DNA from: an uncultured Alphaproteobacteria bacterium
GTDB taxonomy: Bacteria > Pseudomonadota > Alphaproteobacteria > Bin95
Length of the DNA: 5,474 nucleotides
Reading direction: 5' to 3'
Assembly: GCA_913060845.1 (NCBI GenBank)
Contig: CAJXVF010000215.1
Coordinates: 1-5,474 of the forward strand
The first letter of the stretch is position 1. Every line of letters starts with the position of its first letter. Under the pieces are notes generated by a model that saw nothing but the letters and a program-made list of their open reading frames with translations, did no database searches and was not told the DNA's origin. Below are positions 1 to 5,474 of this stretch, piece after piece. A program made the translations under genes and the position numbers.

Positions 1-48
1 TCTACACCTCTCTATTCGTCGGCAGCGTCAGATGTGTATAAGAGACAG
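1..48 (+). other. Illumina Nextera i5 adapter remnant (not genomic)
   Basis: Bases 1-7 (TCTACAC) are the end of the P5 flow-cell primer. Bases 8-15 (CTCTCTAT) match the known i5 index S502/N502. Bases 16-29 (TCGTCGGCAGCGTC) are the Nextera Read 1 stub. Bases 30-48 (AGATGTGTATAAGAGACAG) are the 19-base Tn5 mosaic end. The four blocks are in exact library order with no mismatch to the known adapter, so this is untrimmed sequencing adapter joined to the contig end and not a natural transposon end. Genomic sequence begins at about base 49. The ATG at 32-34 lies inside the adapter and must not be used as a start codon. Confidence 0.98.
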
Positions 49-1039
49 CAACACTCGCATCCGGATTGTGCCTTCAGGCACCAGCATCGGCCGTATTCTG
101 CCGCTGGCCCAACGGAAAGCGGATTACGCATTCCTTGCATCCGGCACCTATTTCGCATCCGAAGGCACGTTTGACTTTGCGACGCCAAACTGGGGCCCGC
201 AGAACTTACGCTGCGTTATGTCTCCGCCAGCTGGCACAGGCATTGTCATGCTTGGCAATTCAAAGTTCAGCGCCGCTGAAGGCATCAAAGGCATTCGTCT
301 TGGCTACGTGAAGGGCAATCCTTCGGTTAACGTAAAAACAGACGGCATTGCTGCATTCGCTGGCCTCAAGGAAGGCGAGTGGGAGCGGGTTTGGCATGGC
401 GGCTACGGCGTCATGAAGACCTCTGTATTGACGGGCAAGATCGACGGCTTCCTGGCTGCGCCGACATCCGGCTTCTCCAAGGAAATCGAAGCATCGCCGA
501 ACGGTATTAGCTGGCTGCAGTTTAATCCGGACCTCAAAGACAACTGGGAGCGGATGCAAAAGATTGCGCCCATGTACGGTTCCATGAAGCTGGAGTCCGG
601 CGCTGGCATCACGCCAGAAAAGCCCAGCAACACGCTGTCCTTCCGCTATCCGATGATGGTGACTTACGCAGACCGCAATGCTGAAGAAGTGCGCACCATG
701 GTTCAGGCCATGGATGAGCTCTATCCGAAATACAAGGATGTCTCTTATGCGGCACGGGCCTGGGCAATTGACCAGTCCTCCACAACACCATGTGAGGCTG
801 CATTCCATCCGTCCGCTGTCGCTTACTTCAAAGAAAAAGGCCATTGGGATGCGGATCGTCAAGCTTGGCAGGATGCACGCTTAGCTCGGCACGAGGCAGT
901 TATCGACGCCTGGGACGACGCGCAGGATTCCTACAATGGAATGCGGGCTGACGAGCGTGCCAAAGGCAACAAGATCAAAGCCGGCGATGGCTGGGAAGAA
1001 TGGTGGACAAAGGTCCGCGCGGAAAAGGGCCTGGACTGA
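49..1039 (+). CDS. TRAP transporter solute-binding protein, TAXI family (5' partial)
   Basis: This is the periplasmic substrate-binding subunit of a tripartite ATP-independent transporter, of the TAXI rather than the DctP type. In that family it captures a small carboxylate or amino-acid-like ligand and delivers it to the membrane permease. The first complete genomic codon is at 50-52 and the stop is TGA at 1037-1039, giving 329 visible residues. The signal peptide and roughly the first 50-60 residues are missing because the contig ends here. TAXI-like stretches seen by eye include IRIVPSGTSIGRILPLA followed by DYAFLASGTY near the start, GIRLGYVKGNPSVNV in the hinge region, and VLTGKIDGFLAAPTSG. 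The last ~65 residues, from FHPSAVAYFKEKGHW onward, form a charged, tryptophan-rich, probably helical tail, which I believe is common in proteobacterial TAXI proteins. The fused TRAP permease downstream on the same strand supports the call. The ligand is unknown. The residues MCIRDS that an automatic caller would put in front are translated adapter. Confidence 0.88.
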
Positions 1040-1079
1040 TCTAATCGTCCGATAGCTCAATGACTACGACGCTGCTTTT

Positions 1080-1121
1080 GGGGCGGTCGCGGCTCGCGTG
1101 GCCCGGCCGCCTCATTTCTTT
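1080..1121 (+). terminator. stem-loop with U-rich tail between binding protein and permease
   Basis: GGGGCGGTC (1080-1088) pairs with GGCCGCCTC (1105-1113) over nine consecutive positions, two of them G-U. G1089-C1104 adds a tenth pair. After a bulged C1090, GGC (1091-1093) pairs with GCC (1101-1103), leaving a seven-base loop. ATTTCTTT follows at 1114-1121. The shape fits an intrinsic terminator or attenuator, although the tail is interrupted by A and C. Its position, 40 bases after the binding-protein stop and about 50 bases before the permease start, fits partial termination or 3'-end protection, which would give more binding protein than permease. That role is inferred. It could instead be only a stable mRNA hairpin. 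Confidence 0.5.
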
Positions 1122-1171
1122 GCAGCAATTGATTACTGGCGCTTAGGCGCTTGCCTGAATTGGATTGAAGC

Positions 1172-3136
1172 ATGGCTCAGGATCCCAAGCCGTTCGCAGA
1201 TGCGCCGCCCGTCGAGCTGGATGAAAAATTCCAGGACAATACGGATAAGCGGCTCAAAGGCGTCGTCTATTGGCTGACGATGATTTATGGCGCGTTTGGT
1301 ATATCTATCGCCATCAATCAGACCTTCAACATCGGCCCGTTCGGCTTCGTATTGCTGGATAATTCCTACTATTACATCTTGATCGCCATCTTTCTTTCAC
1401 TCGCTTTTTTGATTTTTCCAGCCGTTAAACGCCATAGCGAATACGTGCCATTTTATGATTGGATAATGTTTGCGCTCACCAATTTTGCTGGGTTTTACTT
1501 GGCCTATCATGGCGGCGAAATGGTGGAGCGGGGCTGGGACACGGTGGCACCTATGGAGCCAACCATCGTCGCCGCCCTAATGTGTTTCCTGGCGCTGGAA
1601 GGCGTTCGGCGCGCGGGCGGGATCATTCTGTTTGGTGTCTGCATCGTTTTCTTCCTATTTCCGCTTTGGACAGAACATGCACCAGGTTTCCTTTGGGGCA
1701 TCGGAAAAACACCACCGGAATTGGTGCGCTCCTATGCGATGGGCTTTGAGAGCATTGTCGGCGTACCGATGCGCGTTGCGGGCAATATCCTGATTGGTTT
1801 CTTGATCTTCGGCGCAGCCTTGGTTGTGACGGGCGGCGGGGAGTTCTTCATGAACTTTGCCGCCGCACTTCTGGGCAAAAGCCGTGGCGGGCCAGCAAAG
1901 GTCGCGATTGTCGCCAGTGGTTTCTTTGGCTCGCTATCTGGTTCCGTTATCTCGAATGTCGTGACGACCGGCCAACTGACGATCCCAACCATGAAACGAG
2001 CCGGGTATCCTGCTGCCTATGCGGGAGCGGTAGAAGCCTGTGCCTCAACCGGCGGTACATTGATGCCCCCCGTCATGGGCGCTGTGGCGTTCCTAATGGC
2101 GGAATTCCTGAATATTCCCTATGCGGATATCGTTATCGCCGCCGCCGTGCCGTCGCTGTTGTTCTACGCCGCGCTGTTGTTACAGGTGGACGGATACGCA
2201 GCCGTAAACGGCTTGAAAGGCCAGCCAGCGGAAGAAATTCCAGACTTCATGGAGACGATTAAAGGCGGCTGGTTCTATATCTTCAGCCTGGGCCTGCTGG
2301 TCTATCTTCTGGTGTTTGCACGGTTGGAGCTCTATGCGCCCTATTACGCGACAGTGGCGCTATTGGTCTCTGTGTTCCTATTCCGGCGGCATAATCGCTT
2401 TAACTGGACGCAGTTCAAAGCGCTGATCATCGAGTCCACCAAAACTATCGCCAACATCATCGCGATTTTGGCGGGCATCGGCGTGATCGTTGGCTCGCTG
2501 GCCTTCACCGGCGTTGGTGGCGCATTCAGCCGGGAGCTTGTTGGCATCGCGCAGGGCAGCCTGTGGCTGTTGCTGGTCATGGGCGCGCTGACCAGTTTCT
2601 TGCTGGGAATGGGCGTTACGGTTAGCGCCTGCTACATTTTCCTTGCCATCGTTATGGGCCCAGCGCTGATTGAATTCGGGCTAGATCCTGTCGCCAGCCA
2701 TCTCTTCATTCTCTATTGGGGTATGCTTTCCTACATCACGCCGCCGGTTGCGTTGGCCGCTGTGGCATCATCGGTGATCGCGCAGTCCAACCAGATGGAG
2801 ACGGCATTCAAGGCGATGCGGCTTGGCTCCATTACGTTCGTGCTGCCATTCATTATGGTGTTGACGCCAGCCCTTATCCTTCGGGGTGACCCATTTGATG
2901 TTGTGGTTACGATTACGGCGTGCTCCATCGCCGTTGTGCTGCTGGCAGGCGGGTTTGAAGGTTATCTTTACGGCATCGGCCCAGTGGGCATCCCAATCCG
3001 GGCGCTGCTGTTCGCGGGGGCGGCTGGTTTCCTCTATCCGAGCTACACCAGCTACGCGATCACGGCCGCTGCAACAGTCGGTGCGTATACTGTGATCTAT
3101 ATGACGCAAAAGGGAAAACGATCTGCCGTTGGATAG
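1172..3136 (+). CDS. TRAP transporter permease, 4TM/12TM (DctQ-DctM) fusion type
   Basis: This 654-residue integral membrane protein fuses the small (DctQ-like) and large (DctM-like) TRAP subunits, as is usual for TAXI systems. It imports the ligand handed over by the binding protein, driven in characterised TRAP systems by a sodium gradient. A hydrophilic, cytosolic-looking N-terminus (1-30) precedes the helices. The small-subunit-like part has hydrophobic segments at about 31-49, 65-84, 94-112 and 130-166. The large part starts near residue 195. Its first half holds the conserved GSLSGSVISNVVTTGQ stretch (253-268) and ACASTGGTLMPPVMGAVAF (289-307). A hydrophilic linker lies at about 340-365. 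The second half holds FLLGMGVTVSACYIFLA (476-492) and GMLSYITPPVALAAVASS (517-534). Further hydrophobic segments at about 553-643 precede a basic end, QKGKRSAVG. The ATG at 1172 is chosen because it gives the expected cytosolic leader. The upstream GGATTGAAG is only a weak ribosome site. The stop TAG is 15 bases from the stop of the convergent MmgE/PrpD gene. Confidence 0.93.
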   Translation: MAQDPKPFADAPPVELDEKFQDNTDKRLKGVVYWLTMIYGAFGISIAINQTFNIGPFGFVLLDNSYYYILIAIFLSLAFLIFPAVKRHSEYVPFYDWIMFALTNFAGFYLAYHGGEMVERGWDTVAPMEPTIVAALMCFLALEGVRRAGGIILFGVCIVFFLFPLWTEHAPGFLWGIGKTPPELVRSYAMGFESIVGVPMRVAGNILIGFLIFGAALVVTGGGEFFMNFAAALLGKSRGGPAKVAIVASGFFGSLSGSVISNVVTTGQLTIPTMKRAGYPAAYAGAVEACASTGGTLMPPVMGAVAFLMAEFLNIPYADIVIAAAVPSLLFYAALLLQVDGYAAVNGLKGQPAEEIPDFMETIKGGWFYIFSLGLLVYLLVFARLELYAPYYATVALLVSVFLFRRHNRFNWTQFKALIIESTKTIANIIAILAGIGVIVGSLAFTGVGGAFSRELVGIAQGSLWLLLVMGALTSFLLGMGVTVSACYIFLAIVMGPALIEFGLDPVASHLFILYWGMLSYITPPVALAAVASSVIAQSNQMETAFKAMRLGSITFVLPFIMVLTPALILRGDPFDVVVTITACSIAVVLLAGGFEGYLYGIGPVGIPIRALLFAGAAGFLYPSYTSYAITAAATVGAYTVIYMTQKGKRSAVG

Positions 3137-3151
3137 GCGCGGGTAGGTTGG

Positions 3152-4465
3152 TTAGGCGGCTAGTTGGTCCGCCAGGATTGCGTCTAGTGGCCCAGTTAAC
3201 AAGTGTTCTGCCATTGAAGCAGCGCGTTCAGAGCCAATAATTGGGTTGGCGTATCGATTGAACTTGGTGGAAACCTCGGCATTAGTGAGTGGCTGATCCA
3301 GGTCACCAGCGACTGAATCCACACTGTGAACAGATGAGCCCACCGCCGTTTCCACAGTCAGCGTCGCCCGACGGAGACCAGATTCTGTAGCAGCTTTGTC
3401 TGGCGATACTTCAAGCATCTCCTCAAGCCTGAGCGTCGTGGGATCTGCCATGGCCACAGCCGTATACGCTTCAGGCCCAAGGTCCCCCTGCACAAGAGCC
3501 GTGGCGAGGCCATAGCTTAGGCTGAATTGCGCCTGGATCGCGGTCTTTGGCTGTCGGTTGCCGCAATAGGTCATGGCTTCTTCGTAGACGGCAAGTTTGA
3601 GCGCCTTGATGTCCGAAACCGGCGTTTCAGGGTTGGTTTTTCGCCAGTCCAACGCTGCCTGCGCGCCATAATGGACATGGCGAACGGCAGCGAAGGGTTT
3701 CAGATAGCCTTGCAGAATCAGCCATTCGCCCGGCGGCGCTTTGAAGTGCTCATCCCCGCCGCCAAGCGCCAGTTCTTGATATCCATCGGCACCGCCTTTA
3801 GGCGTCGTCACGCCAGCTTGGACCGCGAGTGCGGAAGCAATCCCGCGCATTGCTGCTTCGCCGACATAGGCATTCCGCACCGTCGCCCCTTGCGCCACAG
3901 GCAAGTACAAGCTGAACGGTAGATGGGTCGCAGCACCTTCGACTGCAGCCAACATCCCGGCTTCCGAAAGCCCGAACAACCTTGCAGCGGCGGCAACGGC
4001 ACCAAACGTGCCCCAGGTGCCATCCACATGCATGCCAGGACGGATGCGCAGACGTTCGCCCATTCTCCCCGCAAGCTCAAAGCCAGTTGTCAGCGCTACC
4101 AGCGTATCGCCAAGTGTGCGCCTTCCTGCCAGTGCCAAGGGCAATGTCGCGGCGAAGGCATGGAGGCCCGGGCGGCCATGGGCGCGGGCAAGGCCTTCGC
4201 AGGCTTCATCCCAGCACGCAGCAATGCCAGCGATATAGGCGGCGCTTAGGGTCGTCAGGTTTGCATCCGAGCCTGGCAATCGAACCCTGCCTTCATCCAG
4301 CGCGGCAAGGGACCGAGCCAAGTTCGCAGGTTCAGGCTTTGCGAGGCCAGCAATCATGCAGCCGACGGTGTCCAGCAAAAGGCGGCGTGCTTGGCTTTCG
4401 ACGCCGGGGGCAGCCAGTGGATCGGCCTCATGCAGCCATTCCATTGTTGCGTTGAGTGTCGTCAT
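3152..4465 (-). CDS. MmgE/PrpD family protein (substrate unknown)
   Basis: This 437-residue soluble protein belongs to the family of 2-methylcitrate dehydratase, cis-aconitate decarboxylase and iminodisuccinate epimerase, which act on small polycarboxylates without a metal or organic cofactor. Family features seen include LLLDTVGCMIAGL (29-41), AAYIAGIAACWDE (75-87) leading to H96, GMHVDGTWGTFGAVAAAARLFGLS (144-167), GYLKPFAAVRHVHYGAQAALDW (253-274) and AQFSLSYGLATALVQGDL (312-329). It is shorter than classical PrpD (about 480 residues), so it is probably a general MmgE/PrpD member and not a methylcitrate-cycle enzyme; no other prp genes are present. The start at 4465 is chosen because AAAGGAG sits nine bases upstream. 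The frame stays open to 4786, but that extension would run into the divergent aminotransferase gene and shows no family sequence. The gene is convergent with the TRAP permease and divergent from the aminotransferase. The exact reaction cannot be stated. Confidence 0.9.
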   Translation of the reverse strand: MTTLNATMEWLHEADPLAAPGVESQARRLLLDTVGCMIAGLAKPEPANLARSLAALDEGRVRLPGSDANLTTLSAAYIAGIAACWDEACEGLARAHGRPGLHAFAATLPLALAGRRTLGDTLVALTTGFELAGRMGERLRIRPGMHVDGTWGTFGAVAAAARLFGLSEAGMLAAVEGAATHLPFSLYLPVAQGATVRNAYVGEAAMRGIASALAVQAGVTTPKGGADGYQELALGGGDEHFKAPPGEWLILQGYLKPFAAVRHVHYGAQAALDWRKTNPETPVSDIKALKLAVYEEAMTYCGNRQPKTAIQAQFSLSYGLATALVQGDLGPEAYTAVAMADPTTLRLEEMLEVSPDKAATESGLRRATLTVETAVGSSVHSVDSVAGDLDQPLTNAEVSTKFNRYANPIIGSERAASMAEHLLTGPLDAILADQLAA

Positions 4466-4474
4466 CGTCTGGGG

Positions 4475-4481
4475 CTCCTTT
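4475..4481 (-). promoter_or_regulatory. ribosome binding site of the MmgE/PrpD gene
   Basis: On the minus strand the sequence reads AAAGGAG, a near-ideal Shine-Dalgarno match, followed by nine bases and then the ATG at 4465. It is the best ribosome site in the window. It decides the start in favour of 4465 over the upstream in-frame ATGs, which lie inside the oppositely oriented aminotransferase gene. Confidence 0.8.
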
Positions 4482-4503
4482 GCTGATCCACGCCCCTGAT
4501 GCA

Positions 4504-4532
4504 TTGACCAGCAGGGCGCTGGCTCGCACCAT
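4504..4532 (+). promoter_or_regulatory. candidate promoter for the aminotransferase gene
   Basis: TTGACC (4504-4509) lies 17 bases before CACCAT (4527-4532), a good -35 match with a poor (3 of 6) -10 match. Transcription would begin near 4539-4540, leaving a leader of about 67 bases before the ATG at 4607. Spacing and position are suitable, but the weak -10 makes this a tentative call. The -10 falls in the left arm of the inverted repeat at 4528-4565. Confidence 0.3.
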
Positions 4533-4557
4533 ACGGTTCCGAATTGAGCATCGGCAA
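4528..4557 (-). promoter_or_regulatory. candidate promoter for the MmgE/PrpD gene
   Basis: Read on the minus strand, TTGCCG (plus 4552-4557) is followed 18 bases later by TATGGT (plus 4528-4533). Each matches the sigma-70 consensus at four of six positions. A start near 4521 would leave a leader of about 55 bases. Both boxes fall inside the two arms of the 38-base inverted repeat, so a protein bound there could block or modulate this promoter. No experimental or comparative support is available here. Confidence 0.35.
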
Positions 4558-4565
4558 CGGATGGT
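4528..4565. promoter_or_regulatory. operator-like imperfect inverted repeat in the divergent region
   Basis: The left arm ACCATACGGTTCCGA (4528-4542) and the reverse complement of the right arm, ACCATCCGTTGCCGA (from 4551-4565), agree at 12 of 15 positions around an eight-base spacer. The outer five and inner four bases of each arm match perfectly. It sits in the middle of the 141-base gap between two divergent genes and overlaps candidate promoter elements for both. That is typical of an operator for a dimeric regulator. No T-tract follows on either strand, which argues against a terminator. The regulator family cannot be named from this site. Confidence 0.5.
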
Positions 4566-4606
4566 TTCACGCCCCATTGCAATGCGAGCAACTGCAAGGC
4601 GATATC

Positions 4607-5474
4607 ATGAGCGACCACGGCCATCCGCCCTTGGCTAATATGAATGGTGAAATCGTGCTGTTCGGCGATGCCAAGATTTCGATTATGGCGCCGGGCCTGA
4701 CTTTCGCCGTATTGGCGTTCGAAGGCCTCCGCGCATACTGGAATGATGATGAGCAACAGCTTTTCGTGTTCCGCGCGCCGGAGCATATGGACCGGCTGGG
4801 TTTCACCAATGCGGTCGTCGAAATCGAAGGCTGCCCTGACGCTGAGAAGCTGACGACGGAGATGCTAGAACTCGCCCGAGCCTGTGAGTTTCGCCAAGAT
4901 ATCTACATCCGCATGCAAACTTACGTAGACGAATGGGGTGCTATGGCCGCAACGGGGCCAGCCGGATATTCCATTATCTGCCGGGCGCGGGGCCGCGTCG
5001 AAGCATTCCATGAGGGCCGACATTTTGGCGTTAGTTCCTGGCGCCGGAATGAGGATGACGCGAGCCCGCCGCGCATCAAAGCCTCTGCCAACTACTTGAA
5101 CAGCCGCCTTGCCGGGTTGGAAGCCAAGCGGAACGGCTATGACGCTGCCGTCATCCTAAACCGCGACGGTTCTGTCAGCGAAGGTCCTGGCGGCTGCATA
5201 TTCGTGATGCGCGACGGCCAGTTCATTACGCCGCCAGTCACAGCTGGCATCTTAGAAAGTGTCACGCGCCGCACACTTATTGAGATTGCAGGTGATGTGG
5301 GCTTGGAAGTGATCCAGCGAGATATTGGCCGGACGGAATTGTATCTGGCGGAGGAAGCGTTCTATTGCGGAACCGGCCAGGAATTGGTGCCGATCCTTAG
5401 CTTTGAACGGAAACCTGTGGGCGACGGCCAGCCCGGCCTCGCGACACGTAAGCTGCAAGATCATTACGATGCCT
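4607..5474 (+). CDS. class IV (branched-chain type) PLP aminotransferase, 3' partial
   Basis: This PLP enzyme resembles branched-chain amino acid aminotransferase (IlvE) and would exchange an amino group between an amino acid and a 2-oxo acid in the cytosol. 289 codons are visible and the frame is open at the window edge; about 20 residues are probably missing. Family features include MNGEIVLFGDAKISIM (12-27), FEGLRAYW (38-45), and EHMDRL with R63 where IlvE has its PLP-phosphate-binding arginine. K158 in KASANYLNSRLAG is the PLP-binding lysine. E192 is in the SEGPG motif, followed by FITPPVTAGILESVTRRTL and ELYLAEEAFYCGTGQELVP. The position usually held by asparagine after SEGxG (GENLF in E. 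coli IlvE) reads GGCIF, so this belongs to a variant subgroup and its substrate is less certain than the name suggests. The start at 4607 has a modest AAGG a few bases upstream; Met12 (4640) is possible but has no ribosome site. It is transcribed away from the MmgE/PrpD gene. Confidence 0.9.
   Translation, partial: MSDHGHPPLANMNGEIVLFGDAKISIMAPGLTFAVLAFEGLRAYWNDDEQQLFVFRAPEHMDRLGFTNAVVEIEGCPDAEKLTTEMLELARACEFRQDIYIRMQTYVDEWGAMAATGPAGYSIICRARGRVEAFHEGRHFGVSSWRRNEDDASPPRIKASANYLNSRLAGLEAKRNGYDAAVILNRDGSVSEGPGGCIFVMRDGQFITPPVTAGILESVTRRTLIEIAGDVGLEVIQRDIGRTELYLAEEAFYCGTGQELVPILSFERKPVGDGQPGLATRKLQDHYDA

Noticed and set aside
30..48. Tn5 mosaic end read as a natural transposon terminus
   Set aside because: It is preceded directly by the Nextera Read 1 stub, an index and P5 sequence, so it comes from library construction.
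260..862. 200-codon open frame on the minus strand inside the binding-protein gene
   Set aside because: It lies wholly opposite a well-supported gene, has no recognisable family sequence and an unlikely histidine- and cysteine-rich composition.
3155..3173. GGCGG/CCGCC hairpin as a bidirectional terminator
   Set aside because: The stem is only five pairs with a nine-base loop, lies in coding sequence, and has no T-tract on either strand.
3527..4455. Several plus-strand open frames opposite the MmgE/PrpD gene
   Set aside because: They are antisense to a clear family member, and their arginine-, proline- and glutamine-rich composition is typical of shadow frames in GC-rich DNA.
4508..4522. CCAGC-N5-GCTGG inverted repeat as an operator
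   Set aside because: Five-base arms in GC-rich DNA are expected by chance; the repeat at 4528-4565 is far stronger.
4466..4786. 107-residue N-terminal extension of the MmgE/PrpD gene
   Set aside because: It would overlap the 5' part of the divergent aminotransferase gene, shows no family sequence, and a strong ribosome site supports the start at 4465.
5252..5464. 70-codon minus-strand open frame at the 3' end
   Set aside because: It is antisense to the conserved C-terminal region of the aminotransferase and shows no family features.

Overview
The window looks like the end of an assembled contig from a Gram-negative, most likely alphaproteobacterial, heterotroph. The evidence is a periplasmic-binding-protein TRAP transporter of the TAXI type with a fused permease, a MmgE/PrpD-family enzyme, a class IV aminotransferase, and moderately GC-rich coding DNA with GC-leaning third positions. 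Taxonomy is inferred from gene families and style only. There is no rRNA or tRNA, CRISPR array, insertion sequence or phage gene in the window.

Layout: bases 1-48 are not genomic. They are the tail of an Illumina Nextera i5 adapter (flow-cell primer remnant, 8-base index, Read 1 primer and Tn5 mosaic end). Genomic DNA starts at about base 49, inside a TAXI-type solute-binding protein gene that lacks its 5' end (to 1039). A 132-base gap with a strong stem-loop and U-rich tail separates it from a same-strand TRAP permease of the 4TM/12TM fusion type (1172-3136). A MmgE/PrpD-family gene lies on the opposite strand (4465 down to 3152), and its stop is only 15 bases from the permease stop. A 141-base divergent region (4466-4606) follows, with a 38-base imperfect inverted repeat laid over candidate promoters in both directions. 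Last is a branched-chain-type (class IV) aminotransferase on the plus strand (4607 to the window edge), cut off shortly before its C-terminus.

How the genes may work together (inference): binding protein and permease import a small, probably carboxylate-bearing compound using a sodium gradient. The MmgE/PrpD enzyme and the PLP aminotransferase could then process it. The shared divergent control region suggests that these two enzymes respond to one regulator, which is not in the window. The substrate cannot be read from the sequence.

No clearly new system is visible. The points most worth checking are the adapter artefact, which creates a false start codon and a false N-terminus for the first gene, the divergent operator-like repeat, the stem-loop inside the transporter operon, and the non-canonical active-site positions of the MmgE/PrpD protein.
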